DNA of 64,000 nt from an uncultured Pelagibacteraceae bacterium (GCA_902627565.1 CACOJM010000004.1:26384-90383); one strand, 5' to 3'; positions 42,134-52,436 are shown, counted from the stretch's first letter. Numbers and translations: made by a program. The notes: a model not told the origin generated them from the letters alone.

Positions 42134-42760
42134 ATGAATCAAAAAAACTCATTAGGGCTGAATAAATGCTTTTTAGATCTTGATGATCCATTTAAATTAT
42201 TTGAAAAATGGTTTGATGAGGCCAAAAAGAAAGAGATTAATGATCCTAATGCTTTAGCCTTAGGAACAGCAAGTAAGACTGGCATCCCATCTGTAAGAAT
42301 GGTTCTCCTAAAAGGCTTTGATAAAAATGGATTTATTTTTTATACGAATTTGAATAGCCAAAAAGGTAATGAATTAAAAGATAACCCTAATGCTACAATG
42401 TGCTTCCATTGGAAAAGTTTATTAAGGCAAATAAGAATTGTTGGTACTTTAAAGTTGGTAGATGACAAAACAGCGGATGATTATTATAATACTAGAGGTT
42501 ATGAAAGTAGAATAGGTGCATGGGCATCCAATCAAAGTAGTATTTTGAAAAATAGAGAAGAACTTTTAAATTCTTTGGAGAGATTTAAAAAAAAATATAG
42601 TGATAAAGATAATGTGCCTAGACCAGATCACTGGTCTGGTTGGAATTTAAAACCATCAAGTATTGAATTTTGGCTAGATGGAGATAATAGAATACATGAA
42701 AGATTAAAATATACTTTGAGTGAAAGTAATAATTGGGTCAAAAGTCTTCTAAGCCCTTAA
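42134..42760 (+). CDS. pdxH: Pyridoxamine 5'-phosphate oxidase
   Basis: VRMVLLKGFDKNGFIFYTNLNSQKGNEL; ASNQSS; RPDHWSGWNLKPSSIEFW. Confidence 0.94.
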   Translation: MNQKNSLGLNKCFLDLDDPFKLFEKWFDEAKKKEINDPNALALGTASKTGIPSVRMVLLKGFDKNGFIFYTNLNSQKGNELKDNPNATMCFHWKSLLRQIRIVGTLKLVDDKTADDYYNTRGYESRIGAWASNQSSILKNREELLNSLERFKKKYSDKDNVPRPDHWSGWNLKPSSIEFWLDGDNRIHERLKYTLSESNNWVKSLLSP

Positions 42761-43782
42761 AAATTTCTTGATAGACTAAAAGAGGTTAAACTTTCAAGGA
42801 TATTTTTTTCTTCACAATCGTTAAAAACTGATAGCGAGTTGGAGGCTAAATTAATATAGTGCTGAGCTTTTTGATAACAAGCATTAATAATATTATATTT
42901 CTTAATTAACGATAAAGAATAATTCAAATCTTTTTCATCTCTAGTATCTTTTGAAAAAATATCTTTTAATTTTTCTTTTTCTTCAATACTGGCTTTTTGA
43001 AATAACAATATAATTGGGAGTGTAACTTTGCCTTCATAAAAATCTTTACCAATTTTTTTTCCAAATAATTTTAATTCTGAATTATAGTCTAAAGTATCAT
43101 CTGCAATTTGAAAAGTTAAACCAAGGTTTCTACCATAAAACTCTAAAGCTTCTTTCTTCTTATTATCCATATCAGATAAAATTGCTCCAACTTTTGTTGA
43201 TGCTGCAAATAATTCTGCGGTTTTAGCTGATATTATTTTAAGATATGTCTCCTCTAGCATATCAACTTCACCCTTATGTTGAAGTTGTAGTACTTCGCCT
43301 TGAGCAATCTTTGATGACGTTGATGATAGTAATCTTAAAACTTCTAAGTTTCCATCTTCTACCATCATTTCAAAACATCTGCTAAGAAGATAGTCTCCAA
43401 CTAGCACAGATGAATGATTATCCCAAATTTTATTTAAAGTTTTTTTCCCTCTCCTTATGCTACCATTATCTATCACATCATCGTGCATTAAAGTTGCAGA
43501 GTGAATTAATTCAACACAAGCTGCTAAATTAATATCTCTGGTTCCTTTTGAGTAATTACACAATTTTGCTGAACCTAAAGTTAGCAATGCTCTTAATCTT
43601 TTACCACCAGTATGAATATGGTAGTCAGTCATTTTTCGGACTAATTCAACATCACTTGATAATTTTAGTTTAATTTTTTCCTCGACTAAAAATAATCTGT
43701 TCTCAACTGAATCTTTAAGCTGAAAATAAGAATTATTTATTTGATTTTTAAGTTGTATTACAGTTCCCATATATGTGAACAA
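42757..43782 (-). CDS. Long-chain polyprenyl diphosphate synthase (octaprenyl/decaprenyl-type)
   Basis: HTGGKRLRALLTL; LMHDDVIDNGSIRRGKKTLN; FQIADDTLDYNSE. Confidence 0.9.
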   Translation of the reverse strand: MFTYMGTVIQLKNQINNSYFQLKDSVENRLFLVEEKIKLKLSSDVELVRKMTDYHIHTGGKRLRALLTLGSAKLCNYSKGTRDINLAACVELIHSATLMHDDVIDNGSIRRGKKTLNKIWDNHSSVLVGDYLLSRCFEMMVEDGNLEVLRLLSSTSSKIAQGEVLQLQHKGEVDMLEETYLKIISAKTAELFAASTKVGAILSDMDNKKKEALEFYGRNLGLTFQIADDTLDYNSELKLFGKKIGKDFYEGKVTLPIILLFQKASIEEKEKLKDIFSKDTRDEKDLNYSLSLIKKYNIINACYQKAQHYINLASNSLSVFNDCEEKNILESLTSFSLSRNF

Positions 43783-43817
43783 ACTAGTATAATAAGTTTA
43801 TATTTATTACTTATCAA

Positions 43818-43845
43818 TTGACGCACCTAAATCTTCAATTATAAG
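43818..43845 (+). promoter_or_regulatory. Candidate sigma70-type promoter of S49 peptidase gene
   Basis: TTGACG (43818-43823), 16-nt spacer, TATAAG (43840-43845); upstream of CDS 43886. Confidence 0.45.
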
Positions 43846-43885
43846 GTGTCTTTATATTCAATTAAAAATTCTATAAAGATTAAAA

Positions 43886-44692
43886 ATGTTCTCTTTTTTA
43901 AAAAAGAAAAAAATTGTTCCACATATTAAACTAAGTGGAGTTATTGGAAATGTAGGAAAATTTAAGCAGGGAATAGATTTTTCAGGTCAAGAGGAGATTA
44001 TTTCTAAAGCCTTTGCATTAAAAAAAGCTCAATGCGTTGCAATTACTATTAATTCACCTGGAGGATCTCCAGTTCAGTCGCACCTAATATATAATTTTAT
44101 TAGACATCAGGCTGAAAAAAATAAAAAAAAAGTCATTGTTTTTGCTGAAGATGTTGCGGCTTCAGGTGGTTATTTGATTGCGTGTGCTGGTGACGAAATA
44201 TACGCAAACTCAAGTTCGATTATTGGATCTATAGGAGTTATTTATTCTTCATTTGGTTTTACTGAGCTAATAAAAAAGATTGGCGTTGAAAGAAGAGTTC
44301 ATACAGCAGGAAAAAATAAAAGCACTCTAGACCCCTTTCTTGAAGAAAAAAAAGAAGACATAGAAAGATTGAAAAATATTCAACTTGATTTACACAAAGA
44401 CTTTATTGATGTTGTTGAAAAAAGTAGAGGTTCTAAACTTAAAAAATCGGAGGTTGAATTATTTTCTGGAGAGTTTTGGTCTGGAAGTAAAGCTAAAGGT
44501 CTTGGATTAATTGATGAAATTGGAGATGCTAATCAGGTTTTAAGAAAAAAATTTGGAGAGAATGTGGTAATCAAAAAATTTGAAAAAAATAAAAGTTGGT
44601 TAAGTAAAAAATTATCAACATCAAAAGATCATTTAGATCAAATAACAAATATATTAGAGGAAAAATCTGTTTGGCAAAAATATGGTCTCTAA
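43886..44692 (+). CDS. S49 family serine peptidase (SppA/SohB-like)
   Basis: [58 protein letters not shown]. Confidence 0.92.
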   Translation: MFSFLKKKKIVPHIKLSGVIGNVGKFKQGIDFSGQEEIISKAFALKKAQCVAITINSPGGSPVQSHLIYNFIRHQAEKNKKKVIVFAEDVAASGGYLIACAGDEIYANSSSIIGSIGVIYSSFGFTELIKKIGVERRVHTAGKNKSTLDPFLEEKKEDIERLKNIQLDLHKDFIDVVEKSRGSKLKKSEVELFSGEFWSGSKAKGLGLIDEIGDANQVLRKKFGENVVIKKFEKNKSWLSKKLSTSKDHLDQITNILEEKSVWQKYGL

Positions 44693-45563
44693 AAAAAGTG
44701 CAAAAAAGATTAAATTTCAAACTTTTCAAGATACAATTTTAAATTTACAAAAATTTTGGAGCAAACAAAGTTGTATTATTTTGCAACCTTATGATGTTGA
44801 AGTTGGTGCTGGAACATTTCATCCAGCAACCACCCTAAGGTCTCTTGGGCCCAAACCATGGAAAGCTGCATATGTTCAACCATCAAGAAGACCAACTGAT
44901 GGAAGGTATGGAGATAATCCAAATAGACTTCAACATTATTACCAATTCCAAGTAATAATCAAACCTTCTCCATCAAATATAAAAAAACTATATCTAAATA
45001 GTTTATCAGTAATTGGTATAAATTATAAAGATCATGATATTAGATTTGTAGAAGATGATTGGGAAAGTCCAACACTTGGGGCAGCAGGACTTGGATGGGA
45101 AGTTTGGTGTGATGGAATGGAGATAACCCAATTTACATATTTTCAACAAATGGCAGGTTTCGAATGCAAACCCATTTCAGTTGAAATAACTTACGGTTTA
45201 GAAAGAATTTGCATGTTTACTCAACAAAAAAAAAATGTTTATGATTTAATTTGGAATAATGATGGTGTTCTATATAGAGAAGTTTTTCATCAAGCTGAAA
45301 AAGAATTTTCAGCATATAATTTTGAACATGCAAATATAGAAAATCTTTTCAAGATTTTTAATATGCACGAAGATGAAGCAAAATCACTAGTTGAAAAAAA
45401 AGTACCTTTACCAGCTTATGACCAATGCTTGAAAGCAAGTCATGTTTTTAACATATTAGATGCAAGGGGTGCTATTGGTGTTGCACAGAGAGCTGAATAT
45501 ATTGGAAGGATAAGAGAGATAACAAAATCAGCTGCAGCAATTTGGATAGACACACAAGTATAA
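44682..45563 (+). CDS. glyQ: Glycyl-tRNA synthetase alpha subunit
   Basis: [70 protein letters not shown]. Confidence 0.97.
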   Translation: MVSKKSAKKIKFQTFQDTILNLQKFWSKQSCIILQPYDVEVGAGTFHPATTLRSLGPKPWKAAYVQPSRRPTDGRYGDNPNRLQHYYQFQVIIKPSPSNIKKLYLNSLSVIGINYKDHDIRFVEDDWESPTLGAAGLGWEVWCDGMEITQFTYFQQMAGFECKPISVEITYGLERICMFTQQKKNVYDLIWNNDGVLYREVFHQAEKEFSAYNFEHANIENLFKIFNMHEDEAKSLVEKKVPLPAYDQCLKASHVFNILDARGAIGVAQRAEYIGRIREITKSAAAIWIDTQV

Positions 45564-45564
45564 A

Positions 45565-47637
45565 ATGTCAGAATTTTTTTTAGAGCTTTTTAGTGAAGAA
45601 ATTCCGGCTGGACTTCAAAAAAACCTCAGGGAAAGAATTTTAGACGACTTTAACAATTTATTTGAAAAAAAATTAATTAAATCAAAAAAAAATTTTTCTT
45701 TATCTACACCTAATAGATTGGTGGTAATTTTTGAGGGTCTGGACAAAAAAATAAATATTAAATCTGAGGAGATTAGAGGGCCTAAAACTGATGCATCAGA
45801 GCACGCAATTGAGGGTTTTATTAGATCTAATCATATTGAAAAAAAAAATTTATATAAAAAAAAAAGTGAAAAAGGAGAATTTTATTTTTTTAAGACAAAA
45901 TCAAAAAGCCTTGAGACTCATGATCTTTTAAAAGATTTTATTCCAAAAATTTTAGGAAATTATAAGTGGAAAAAATCAATGAAGTGGGGCGAATTCGATT
46001 TAAATTGGGGAAGACCTTTGAAATCAATTTTATCAGTTTTTGACAAAAAGATTATTAATTTTAAATTTCATCATCTGGTTTCCTCAAATTCAACGTTTAT
46101 AGATAAGGATCTTGAGGAAAAGAAAAAAACTTTCGAAAACTTTAAAACTTATGAAAAGTTTTTTGAAAAACAAGGAATATTTGTTGATCAAAATAAAAGG
46201 TTAAAAATAATTAATAACAGTTTTTCTAAAATTCTAGAAAAAAATAAATTAAAAATAAATGATAATTCCAAGCTAATTAATGAGGTAGTAGATTTAGTGG
46301 ATAGCCCTAATATTCTACTTTGTAATTTCGATAAAAAGTTTTTATCAATCCCAAAAGAAATTTTAATCCTAACAATGGAGTCTTATCAGAAATATTTTCC
46401 AACTTTCAATAGTCAAAATGAAATTACAAACGAGTTTTTAATTGTTGCCAATAGAAAAGATAATAAAGGACTTATCAAAATTGGGAATGAAAGAGTAGTT
46501 GATGCAAGGTTAAATGATGCAGCTTTTTTTTGGAATAAAGATAAAAATCAAAATTTAGTCAAAAAAGTATCAGATTTAAAATATATGAATTTTTTCAAAG
46601 GACTTGGTACTTATTTTGATAAAGTACAACGAATGAGAAAACTTGGAGGAATTATTTCAGATGAATTATTAATCAGTAAAGAAAAAGTTGAATTATCAGC
46701 ATCGATTTGTAAAACAGATTTAACATCAGAATTGGTAGGTGAGTTTCCTGAACTTCAAGGTTTAATGGGTGGATATTTTTCGGCTTATCAAGGATTTGAT
46801 AAAGAAATTTCGTTAGCTATAACCGAACAATATTTGCCTATCGGGTTAAATTCTAGGGTTCCTAAAAGACTATATAGTTTTGCACTATCGATCACTGATA
46901 AAATAGATACTATGACCGGATTTTTTGGTATTGAAGAAAAACCAACTAGCTCTAAAGATCCATTTGCTCTTAGAAGAATCGCCCTTGGAATAATTAGAAC
47001 TATCATAGAGAATAAAAAAGACTTAAAAATAAAAGATTTATTAAACTATTCTTCTAGTTTGTATGAAGATCAGGGCTTTAATCTAATTAATAAAAATCTT
47101 CATAAAGATTTGTATGATTTTTTAAAAGATAGATTTATATATTACTTAAAAGAAAAAGAAATACGTTACGATATTATTGAAGCCTCAATTTCAACATTGT
47201 CACTCAACAAATTATATTCAACTTTTGAAAAAGCTCGATGTCTTAATAAAATTATTAATAATAAGATTGGAATTGATATAACATCAAGTTACAAGAGAGC
47301 ATCAAATATTCTAGCTAGTGAATTGAAAGATAATAAAATAGAAATAGAAAATACAACTGATCCTGGTATTTTTAAAAGTGAATTTGAGAAAAATTTATAT
47401 AAAAAAATTACTGAAATCAAAAAATACTATTCTACCATTAATAACGATGAAAATTATGAAAAATCCCTTCTTATTTTAGCAGAAGCAAAAAAAGAAGTTT
47501 TTGAGTTTTTTGACAATGTAAAGGTTAATGAAGAAAACGAAACTTTAAGAAAAAACAGATTGGAACTTATTAATATGTTATGTAAAACATTTCAAAATTT
47601 TACAAATTTTCAATTATTAAAAGCAAGTAATGAATAA
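45565..47637 (+). CDS. glyS: Glycyl-tRNA synthetase beta subunit
   Basis: FFLELFSEEIPAGLQ; KSMKWGEFDLNWGRPLKSI; DKIDTMTGFFGIEEKPTSSKDPFALRRIALGIIR. Confidence 0.95.
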   Translation: MSEFFLELFSEEIPAGLQKNLRERILDDFNNLFEKKLIKSKKNFSLSTPNRLVVIFEGLDKKINIKSEEIRGPKTDASEHAIEGFIRSNHIEKKNLYKKKSEKGEFYFFKTKSKSLETHDLLKDFIPKILGNYKWKKSMKWGEFDLNWGRPLKSILSVFDKKIINFKFHHLVSSNSTFIDKDLEEKKKTFENFKTYEKFFEKQGIFVDQNKRLKIINNSFSKILEKNKLKINDNSKLINEVVDLVDSPNILLCNFDKKFLSIPKEILILTMESYQKYFPTFNSQNEITNEFLIVANRKDNKGLIKIGNERVVDARLNDAAFFWNKDKNQNLVKKVSDLKYMNFFKGLGTYFDKVQRMRKLGGIISDELLISKEKVELSASICKTDLTSELVGEFPELQGLMGGYFSAYQGFDKEISLAITEQYLPIGLNSRVPKRLYSFALSITDKIDTMTGFFGIEEKPTSSKDPFALRRIALGIIRTIIENKKDLKIKDLLNYSSSLYEDQGFNLINKNLHKDLYDFLKDRFIYYLKEKEIRYDIIEASISTLSLNKLYSTFEKARCLNKIINNKIGIDITSSYKRASNILASELKDNKIEIENTTDPGIFKSEFEKNLYKKITEIKKYYSTINNDENYEKSLLILAEAKKEVFEFFDNVKVNEENETLRKNRLELINMLCKTFQNFTNFQLLKASNE

Positions 47638-50293
47638 GCTAATTTTTAATTTTAAGTCAAAAGACTCAAAAAAAATAAAAAACTCCAAAAATTTTTTAGG
47701 TGGTAAAGGTTATAATTTGTCTGAAATGGGCAGAATGGGCTTACCAGTCCCACCTGGATTTACAATATCGACTAAAGTTTGTGAAATTTTTTATAATGAT
47801 AAAAAAAAATTAAATTTTAGATTAATAAATCAAATTAAAAAAGAACTTAGAATAATAGAAAAAGATGTGTCTAAAAAATTTGGAGATTTAAAAAATCCAT
47901 TACTTTTATCGGTTAGATCAGGTGCAAGAGTTTCAATGCCAGGCATGATGGATACAATTTTAAATCTCGGTCTTAATGACAAAACAGTTATTGCACTTGC
48001 AAAAAAAACCTCAAATGGAAGATTTGCCAAAGATAGTTATAGAAGGTTTATTCAGATGTATGGCAATGTAGTAATGGGAGTTGAGAATTATCATTTTGAG
48101 GAATTAATTGAAAATTATAAACTTACTAAGGGTGTTTTATTAGATACTGATTTAGAAGAGGATGATTGGGATGGATTAATAAAGGATTTCAAAAATACCA
48201 TTAAGGAAAAATCAAAAAAAGATTTTCCACAAGATGTTTATGATCAATTATTTGGAGCTATTAGCGCTGTCTTTTTATCATGGGAAAGTAATCGTGCTAA
48301 AGTTTACAGAAAGCTTAATCAAATTCCATCTGAATGGGGTACGGCCGTAAATGTTCAATCTATGGTTTTTGGAAACATGGGAAACGATTGTGCCACGGGT
48401 GTTGTTTTTACTAGAAATCCTTCCGATGGCTCAAACGATATTTACGGAGAGTATCTTATAAATGCTCAGGGAGAGGATGTTGTAGCAGGAACTAGGACGC
48501 CGCAATATATAACTAAAAAAGCGAAAAAAGATGCAAAAGTAAAAGAGCTATCAATGGAAGAAATGATGCCAAAAGTATATTTCGAATTACAAAAAATTTT
48601 AAAAAAGTTAGAGAAACATTATAAAGACATGCAAGATGTAGAATTTACAGTTGAAAATAATAAACTTTGGATATTGCAAACACGTTCAGGTAAAAGAACA
48701 TCAAAGTCAGCAGTCAAGATTGCTGTTGATATGGTTAAGGAAAAATTAATTTCTAAAAATGAAGCAGTTCTAAGGATTGATCCAGATTCTTTAGATACAT
48801 TATTACATCCAACTTTAGATGAAAATAGTTCCTTAGTAGTAATTGCAAACGGTCTTCCAGCATCTCCGGGTGCCGCGAGTGGAAAAGTTGTTTTTACTTC
48901 AGAGGAAGCTGAAAGATTAAATGATATGATGCAAGACACAATTTTAGTTAGAGTCGAAACATCACCAGAAGATATTCAAGGTATGCATGCTGCAAAAGGA
49001 ATTTTAACTGCAAGAGGTGGAATGACTAGTCATGCAGCAGTAGTCGCTAGAGGTATGGGTAGACCCTGCGTTTCTGGATCAAGTGAAATAGATATAAGTT
49101 ATGAGAGAAAGATATTTAAGACATCCACTATTGAAGTGAAAGAAGGTGACATGATTACTATTGATGGATCTACTGGAAGAATAATTTTAGGTACAGTCCC
49201 AACGGTAAAACCTGAGATATCAGGAGATTTTTCTAAATTGATGAGCTGGGCGGATAGTATAAGAAAATTAAAAGTCAGAACAAATTCTGAAACGCCCTTG
49301 GACACAAAAACAGCAAGAGATTTTGGTGCAGAAGGAATAGGCCTTTGTCGAACAGAGCATATGTTTTTTGATGAGGAAAGAATTTTATCTGTAAGAGAAA
49401 TGATTTTATCAAAAACTCAAGATGATAGAGCAAAAGCTTTAGAAAAACTTCTGCCACACCAAAAAAAAGATTTTGTTAAAATTTTCAAGATTATGCATGG
49501 TCTGCCAGTTACAGTAAGATTATTGGACCCACCTTTGCATGAGTTTTTACCAAAATCAGAAAAAGAAATTTCAGAGGTTGCGAAAGTTCTTGATGTAGAT
49601 AAGAAAGAGCTTGATTCAAGAATAGATGAGCTACATGAGCAAAACCCAATGCTTGGCCATCGGGGTTGTAGACTAGGTATTTCTTTTCCTGAAATCTATG
49701 AAATGCAATGTAGAGCTATTTTTGAAGCTTTATCTGATTTAAAAAAACATAAGCAAAAATCGGCATTTCCAGAAATAATGATACCACTTGTCTCTACTGA
49801 AGCTGAGATTAAAATAATGAAGGATTTAGTAATTAATATTGCAAAAAAAGTTCAAGATGAAAATAAAGTAAAAATTGAATTTTTGGTTGGCACAATGATA
49901 GAATTACCAAGAGCAGCTATTAAAGCAAAAGATATTGCTAAACATGCTGAATTTTTTAGTTTTGGAACGAATGATCTTACACAAACTACTTTTGGTATAA
50001 GTCGTGACGATAGTGGAAAATTCTTGAATGATTACATAGAAAATAAAATATTTTCTATAGATCCATTTGTTTCAATTGATGAAGGGGTAAAAGATTTAAT
50101 CGAAATTGCAGTAGCTAAAGGAAAAAAACAAAATAAAAAAATTAAATTAGGAATTTGTGGTGAGCATGGGGGTGATCCAAAAAGTATTCGATTTTGCTCC
50201 AAGGCTGGATTAAATTATGTTTCATGTTCTCCATATAGAGTCCCTATAGCGAGATTAGCAGCAGCACAAGCAGAGTTGCAAAAAAGAAATTAA
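47630..50293 (+). CDS. ppdK: Pyruvate, phosphate dikinase
   Basis: GGKGYNLSEMGRMGLPVPPGFTIST; TARGGMTSHAAVVARGMGRPCVSG; FSFGTNDLTQTTFGISRDDSGKF; CGEHGGDPKS. Confidence 0.97.
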   Translation: MNKLIFNFKSKDSKKIKNSKNFLGGKGYNLSEMGRMGLPVPPGFTISTKVCEIFYNDKKKLNFRLINQIKKELRIIEKDVSKKFGDLKNPLLLSVRSGARVSMPGMMDTILNLGLNDKTVIALAKKTSNGRFAKDSYRRFIQMYGNVVMGVENYHFEELIENYKLTKGVLLDTDLEEDDWDGLIKDFKNTIKEKSKKDFPQDVYDQLFGAISAVFLSWESNRAKVYRKLNQIPSEWGTAVNVQSMVFGNMGNDCATGVVFTRNPSDGSNDIYGEYLINAQGEDVVAGTRTPQYITKKAKKDAKVKELSMEEMMPKVYFELQKILKKLEKHYKDMQDVEFTVENNKLWILQTRSGKRTSKSAVKIAVDMVKEKLISKNEAVLRIDPDSLDTLLHPTLDENSSLVVIANGLPASPGAASGKVVFTSEEAERLNDMMQDTILVRVETSPEDIQGMHAAKGILTARGGMTSHAAVVARGMGRPCVSGSSEIDISYERKIFKTSTIEVKEGDMITIDGSTGRIILGTVPTVKPEISGDFSKLMSWADSIRKLKVRTNSETPLDTKTARDFGAEGIGLCRTEHMFFDEERILSVREMILSKTQDDRAKALEKLLPHQKKDFVKIFKIMHGLPVTVRLLDPPLHEFLPKSEKEISEVAKVLDVDKKELDSRIDELHEQNPMLGHRGCRLGISFPEIYEMQCRAIFEALSDLKKHKQKSAFPEIMIPLVSTEAEIKIMKDLVINIAKKVQDENKVKIEFLVGTMIELPRAAIKAKDIAKHAEFFSFGTNDLTQTTFGISRDDSGKFLNDYIENKIFSIDPFVSIDEGVKDLIEIAVAKGKKQNKKIKLGICGEHGGDPKSIRFCSKAGLNYVSCSPYRVPIARLAAAQAELQKRN

Positions 50294-50294
50294 A

Positions 50295-50545
50295 GGGGCG
50301 TTCTGTTGCCAGGTGCCCCAAACCCCGTTTACTTAATTAACAAAGCTAATTAAGCAGCAAGTGCGTAACTTTCGTTAGCAATTATAAATTAGCCCTTTAC
50401 GGAGGAACAATTCCGAACGAAAGAATAGCTTTTAGACATCCGTCGAATCTAGTTCACCCCCATAAGTTGTAAATGGTGGAGGTGGTGGGTACTGCCCCCA
50501 CGTCCGTAATGGTTATTACGAAATTCGTTTATCGTCATAGTTGGA
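50295..50545 (-). ncRNA. ssrA: Permuted two-piece tmRNA gene (5' acceptor piece, 12-nt intervening segment, coding piece); acceptor-piece 5' boundary approximate
   Basis: Minus strand: ...GACGTGGGGGCAGTACCCACCACCTCCACCA (CCA = 50474-50476), 12-nt spacer 50462-50473, GGGGGTGAACTAGATTCGACGGATGTC from 50461. Acceptor stem GGGGGTG/CACCTCC. Tag ORF 50350-50379 GCTAACGAAAGTTACGCACTTGCTGCTTAA = ANESYALAA*. Confidence 0.92.
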
Positions 50546-50595
50546 AAACCAACTTTATTAATATAAAAGGAATTACAAGAGATTCAATAACAATC

Positions 50596-51543
50596 ATGAA
50601 ATTAACTAAAGAACAATCACAAGAAATAAAGAGTCAACAATCACAAAATAATCAAACTAAGAGAGTAATTGCTCCTGAATTAGAAAAGATAATGTATGAG
50701 GCAATGCCAGCTTTGGACCACGGTTTTGTGAGAGTAGTAGATTATATGGGTGATGATACCTCAATAGTTCAAGCTGCGAGAGTTTCCTATGGGAAAGGGA
50801 CTAAACAAGTTTCAACAGATTCTGGGTTGATAAAATATTTAATGCGTCATTGGCACAGCACACCTTTTGAAATGTGTGAAATAAAATATCATGTTAAGTT
50901 ACCAATATTTATTGCTCGTCAATGGATTAGACATCGGACAGCGAATGTAAATGAGTATTCTGCCAGATATTCAATTTTAGATAAAGAATTTTATTTACCT
51001 TCATCTGAAAATTTGGCAGCACAATCTATTAGTAATAGGCAAGGAAGAGGCGATGTATTAGAGGGTGCTCAAGCAAAAGAGGTTTTAGAAATCTTAAAAA
51101 ATGATGCGGAAAGAACTTATGCAAACTATGAAAATATGCTAAATGAGAGATATGATGGATCTACAATCAACGAAAGTAAAAAAGGACTAGCAAGAGAACT
51201 TGCAAGAATGAATTTAACCTTAAATACCTATACCCAATGGTATTGGAAAACTGATTTATTAAACTTAATGAATTTTTTAAGATTAAGAGCAGATCACCAC
51301 GCTCAATATGAAATAAGAGTTTATGCAGATTTAATGTTAGATACTGTGAAAAAATGGGTCCCTATAACTTACGATGCATTCATGGACTACAGAGTTGGTG
51401 GCACTGAAGTTTCATCCAAAGGAAAATTTGTCATACAAAAGTTAATAAAAGGAGAAAAAGTTGACCTTGAAAATTCTGGCTTATCAAAAAGAGAGTGGAA
51501 CGAATTGATGGTTGCTTTTAATCTTAAAGACAAGTTAATTTAA
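50596..51543 (+). CDS. thyX: FAD-dependent thymidylate synthase
   Basis: [15 protein letters not shown] (ThyX motif RHRxxSxxxxSxR-like). Start revised to ATG 50596 ([10 protein letters not shown]...); track start 50473 lies inside the tmRNA gene. Confidence 0.93.
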   Translation: MKLTKEQSQEIKSQQSQNNQTKRVIAPELEKIMYEAMPALDHGFVRVVDYMGDDTSIVQAARVSYGKGTKQVSTDSGLIKYLMRHWHSTPFEMCEIKYHVKLPIFIARQWIRHRTANVNEYSARYSILDKEFYLPSSENLAAQSISNRQGRGDVLEGAQAKEVLEILKNDAERTYANYENMLNERYDGSTINESKKGLARELARMNLTLNTYTQWYWKTDLLNLMNFLRLRADHHAQYEIRVYADLMLDTVKKWVPITYDAFMDYRVGGTEVSSKGKFVIQKLIKGEKVDLENSGLSKREWNELMVAFNLKDKLI

Positions 51544-52433
51544 TGAAATTATCATTTCCTTACGTAAATTATCCATCATTAATCAAACCAGATATTTGTA
51601 AAAAAATAATTGATTTAGGGATTTCAAAAATTGAAAAAAATAAAACAGAAGGGTTGGAAACCAAAGGCAAAACATTAAATGAAAAACAAAAAAGTAATAT
51701 TAATCTTGAAAGAAGCAGAGCTTTAGAAAATAATACTACTTCAGACAAAACTACAGAGGAATTAAAAAAGGCAAATAAAGATTTAGATAAACTTATAATA
51801 CGTGATAGCGAGATAAGTTGGTTAAATGAAAAATGGATATATGATATTTTTCTACCCCTTATTAAAGATGCAAATAAAAAAGCGGGTTGGGGTTGGACAA
51901 TAGATACAGCTGAAACTTTTCAATTTACTGTTTATCATGGAGACAAGAATGAAGGTGGATTTTATGGATGGCATAGTGATGGATCCTCAGATCATATTAA
52001 TGCTTATAGGTCAGCAATAAAAATAAGTGATAGCCCCATTAGATATAAACCAGCAAAAATAAATGAAAAAAATTTATTTGTAACTGATACTAATGGTGAA
52101 CCTGTTCCAGATATGGATGCTGAAGATTTGCCATTAAGCAAAGATGGCAAAAGTCTTGTCCCTGTTTTTACAGAAGATAAAAAAAAATGGGGTAAAGTAA
52201 GAAAAATTAGTATGACAGTAAATTTAAACAACCCTCAAGATTATGAGGGAGGAAATTTAAAATTTGATTTAGGTCCACATTTTAAAGGTGAAAGATTTAA
52301 AGTTTTTGATGATATGCGAACTCAGGGATCAGTAATTATTTTTCCATCATTCATGTATCATTGTGTAACTCCTGTTACTTCAGGTACTAGATTTTCTTTG
52401 GTTCTTTGGTTATTAGGAAAACCTTGGCAATAA
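51543..52433 (+). CDS. 2OG-Fe(II) oxygenase (prolyl-4-hydroxylase-like fold)
   Basis: YGWHSDGSS (HxD), distal YHCVTPVTSGTRFSLVLWLLG (H...R); GGNLKFDLG. Confidence 0.8.
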   Translation: MKLSFPYVNYPSLIKPDICKKIIDLGISKIEKNKTEGLETKGKTLNEKQKSNINLERSRALENNTTSDKTTEELKKANKDLDKLIIRDSEISWLNEKWIYDIFLPLIKDANKKAGWGWTIDTAETFQFTVYHGDKNEGGFYGWHSDGSSDHINAYRSAIKISDSPIRYKPAKINEKNLFVTDTNGEPVPDMDAEDLPLSKDGKSLVPVFTEDKKKWGKVRKISMTVNLNNPQDYEGGNLKFDLGPHFKGERFKVFDDMRTQGSVIIFPSFMYHCVTPVTSGTRFSLVLWLLGKPWQ

Positions 52434-52436
52434 ATT

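Noticed and set aside
50473-50595. 41-aa N-terminal extension of ThyX in the ORF track
   Set aside because: Overlaps the tmRNA acceptor piece on the opposite strand; ThyX-like sequence starts after ATG 50596.
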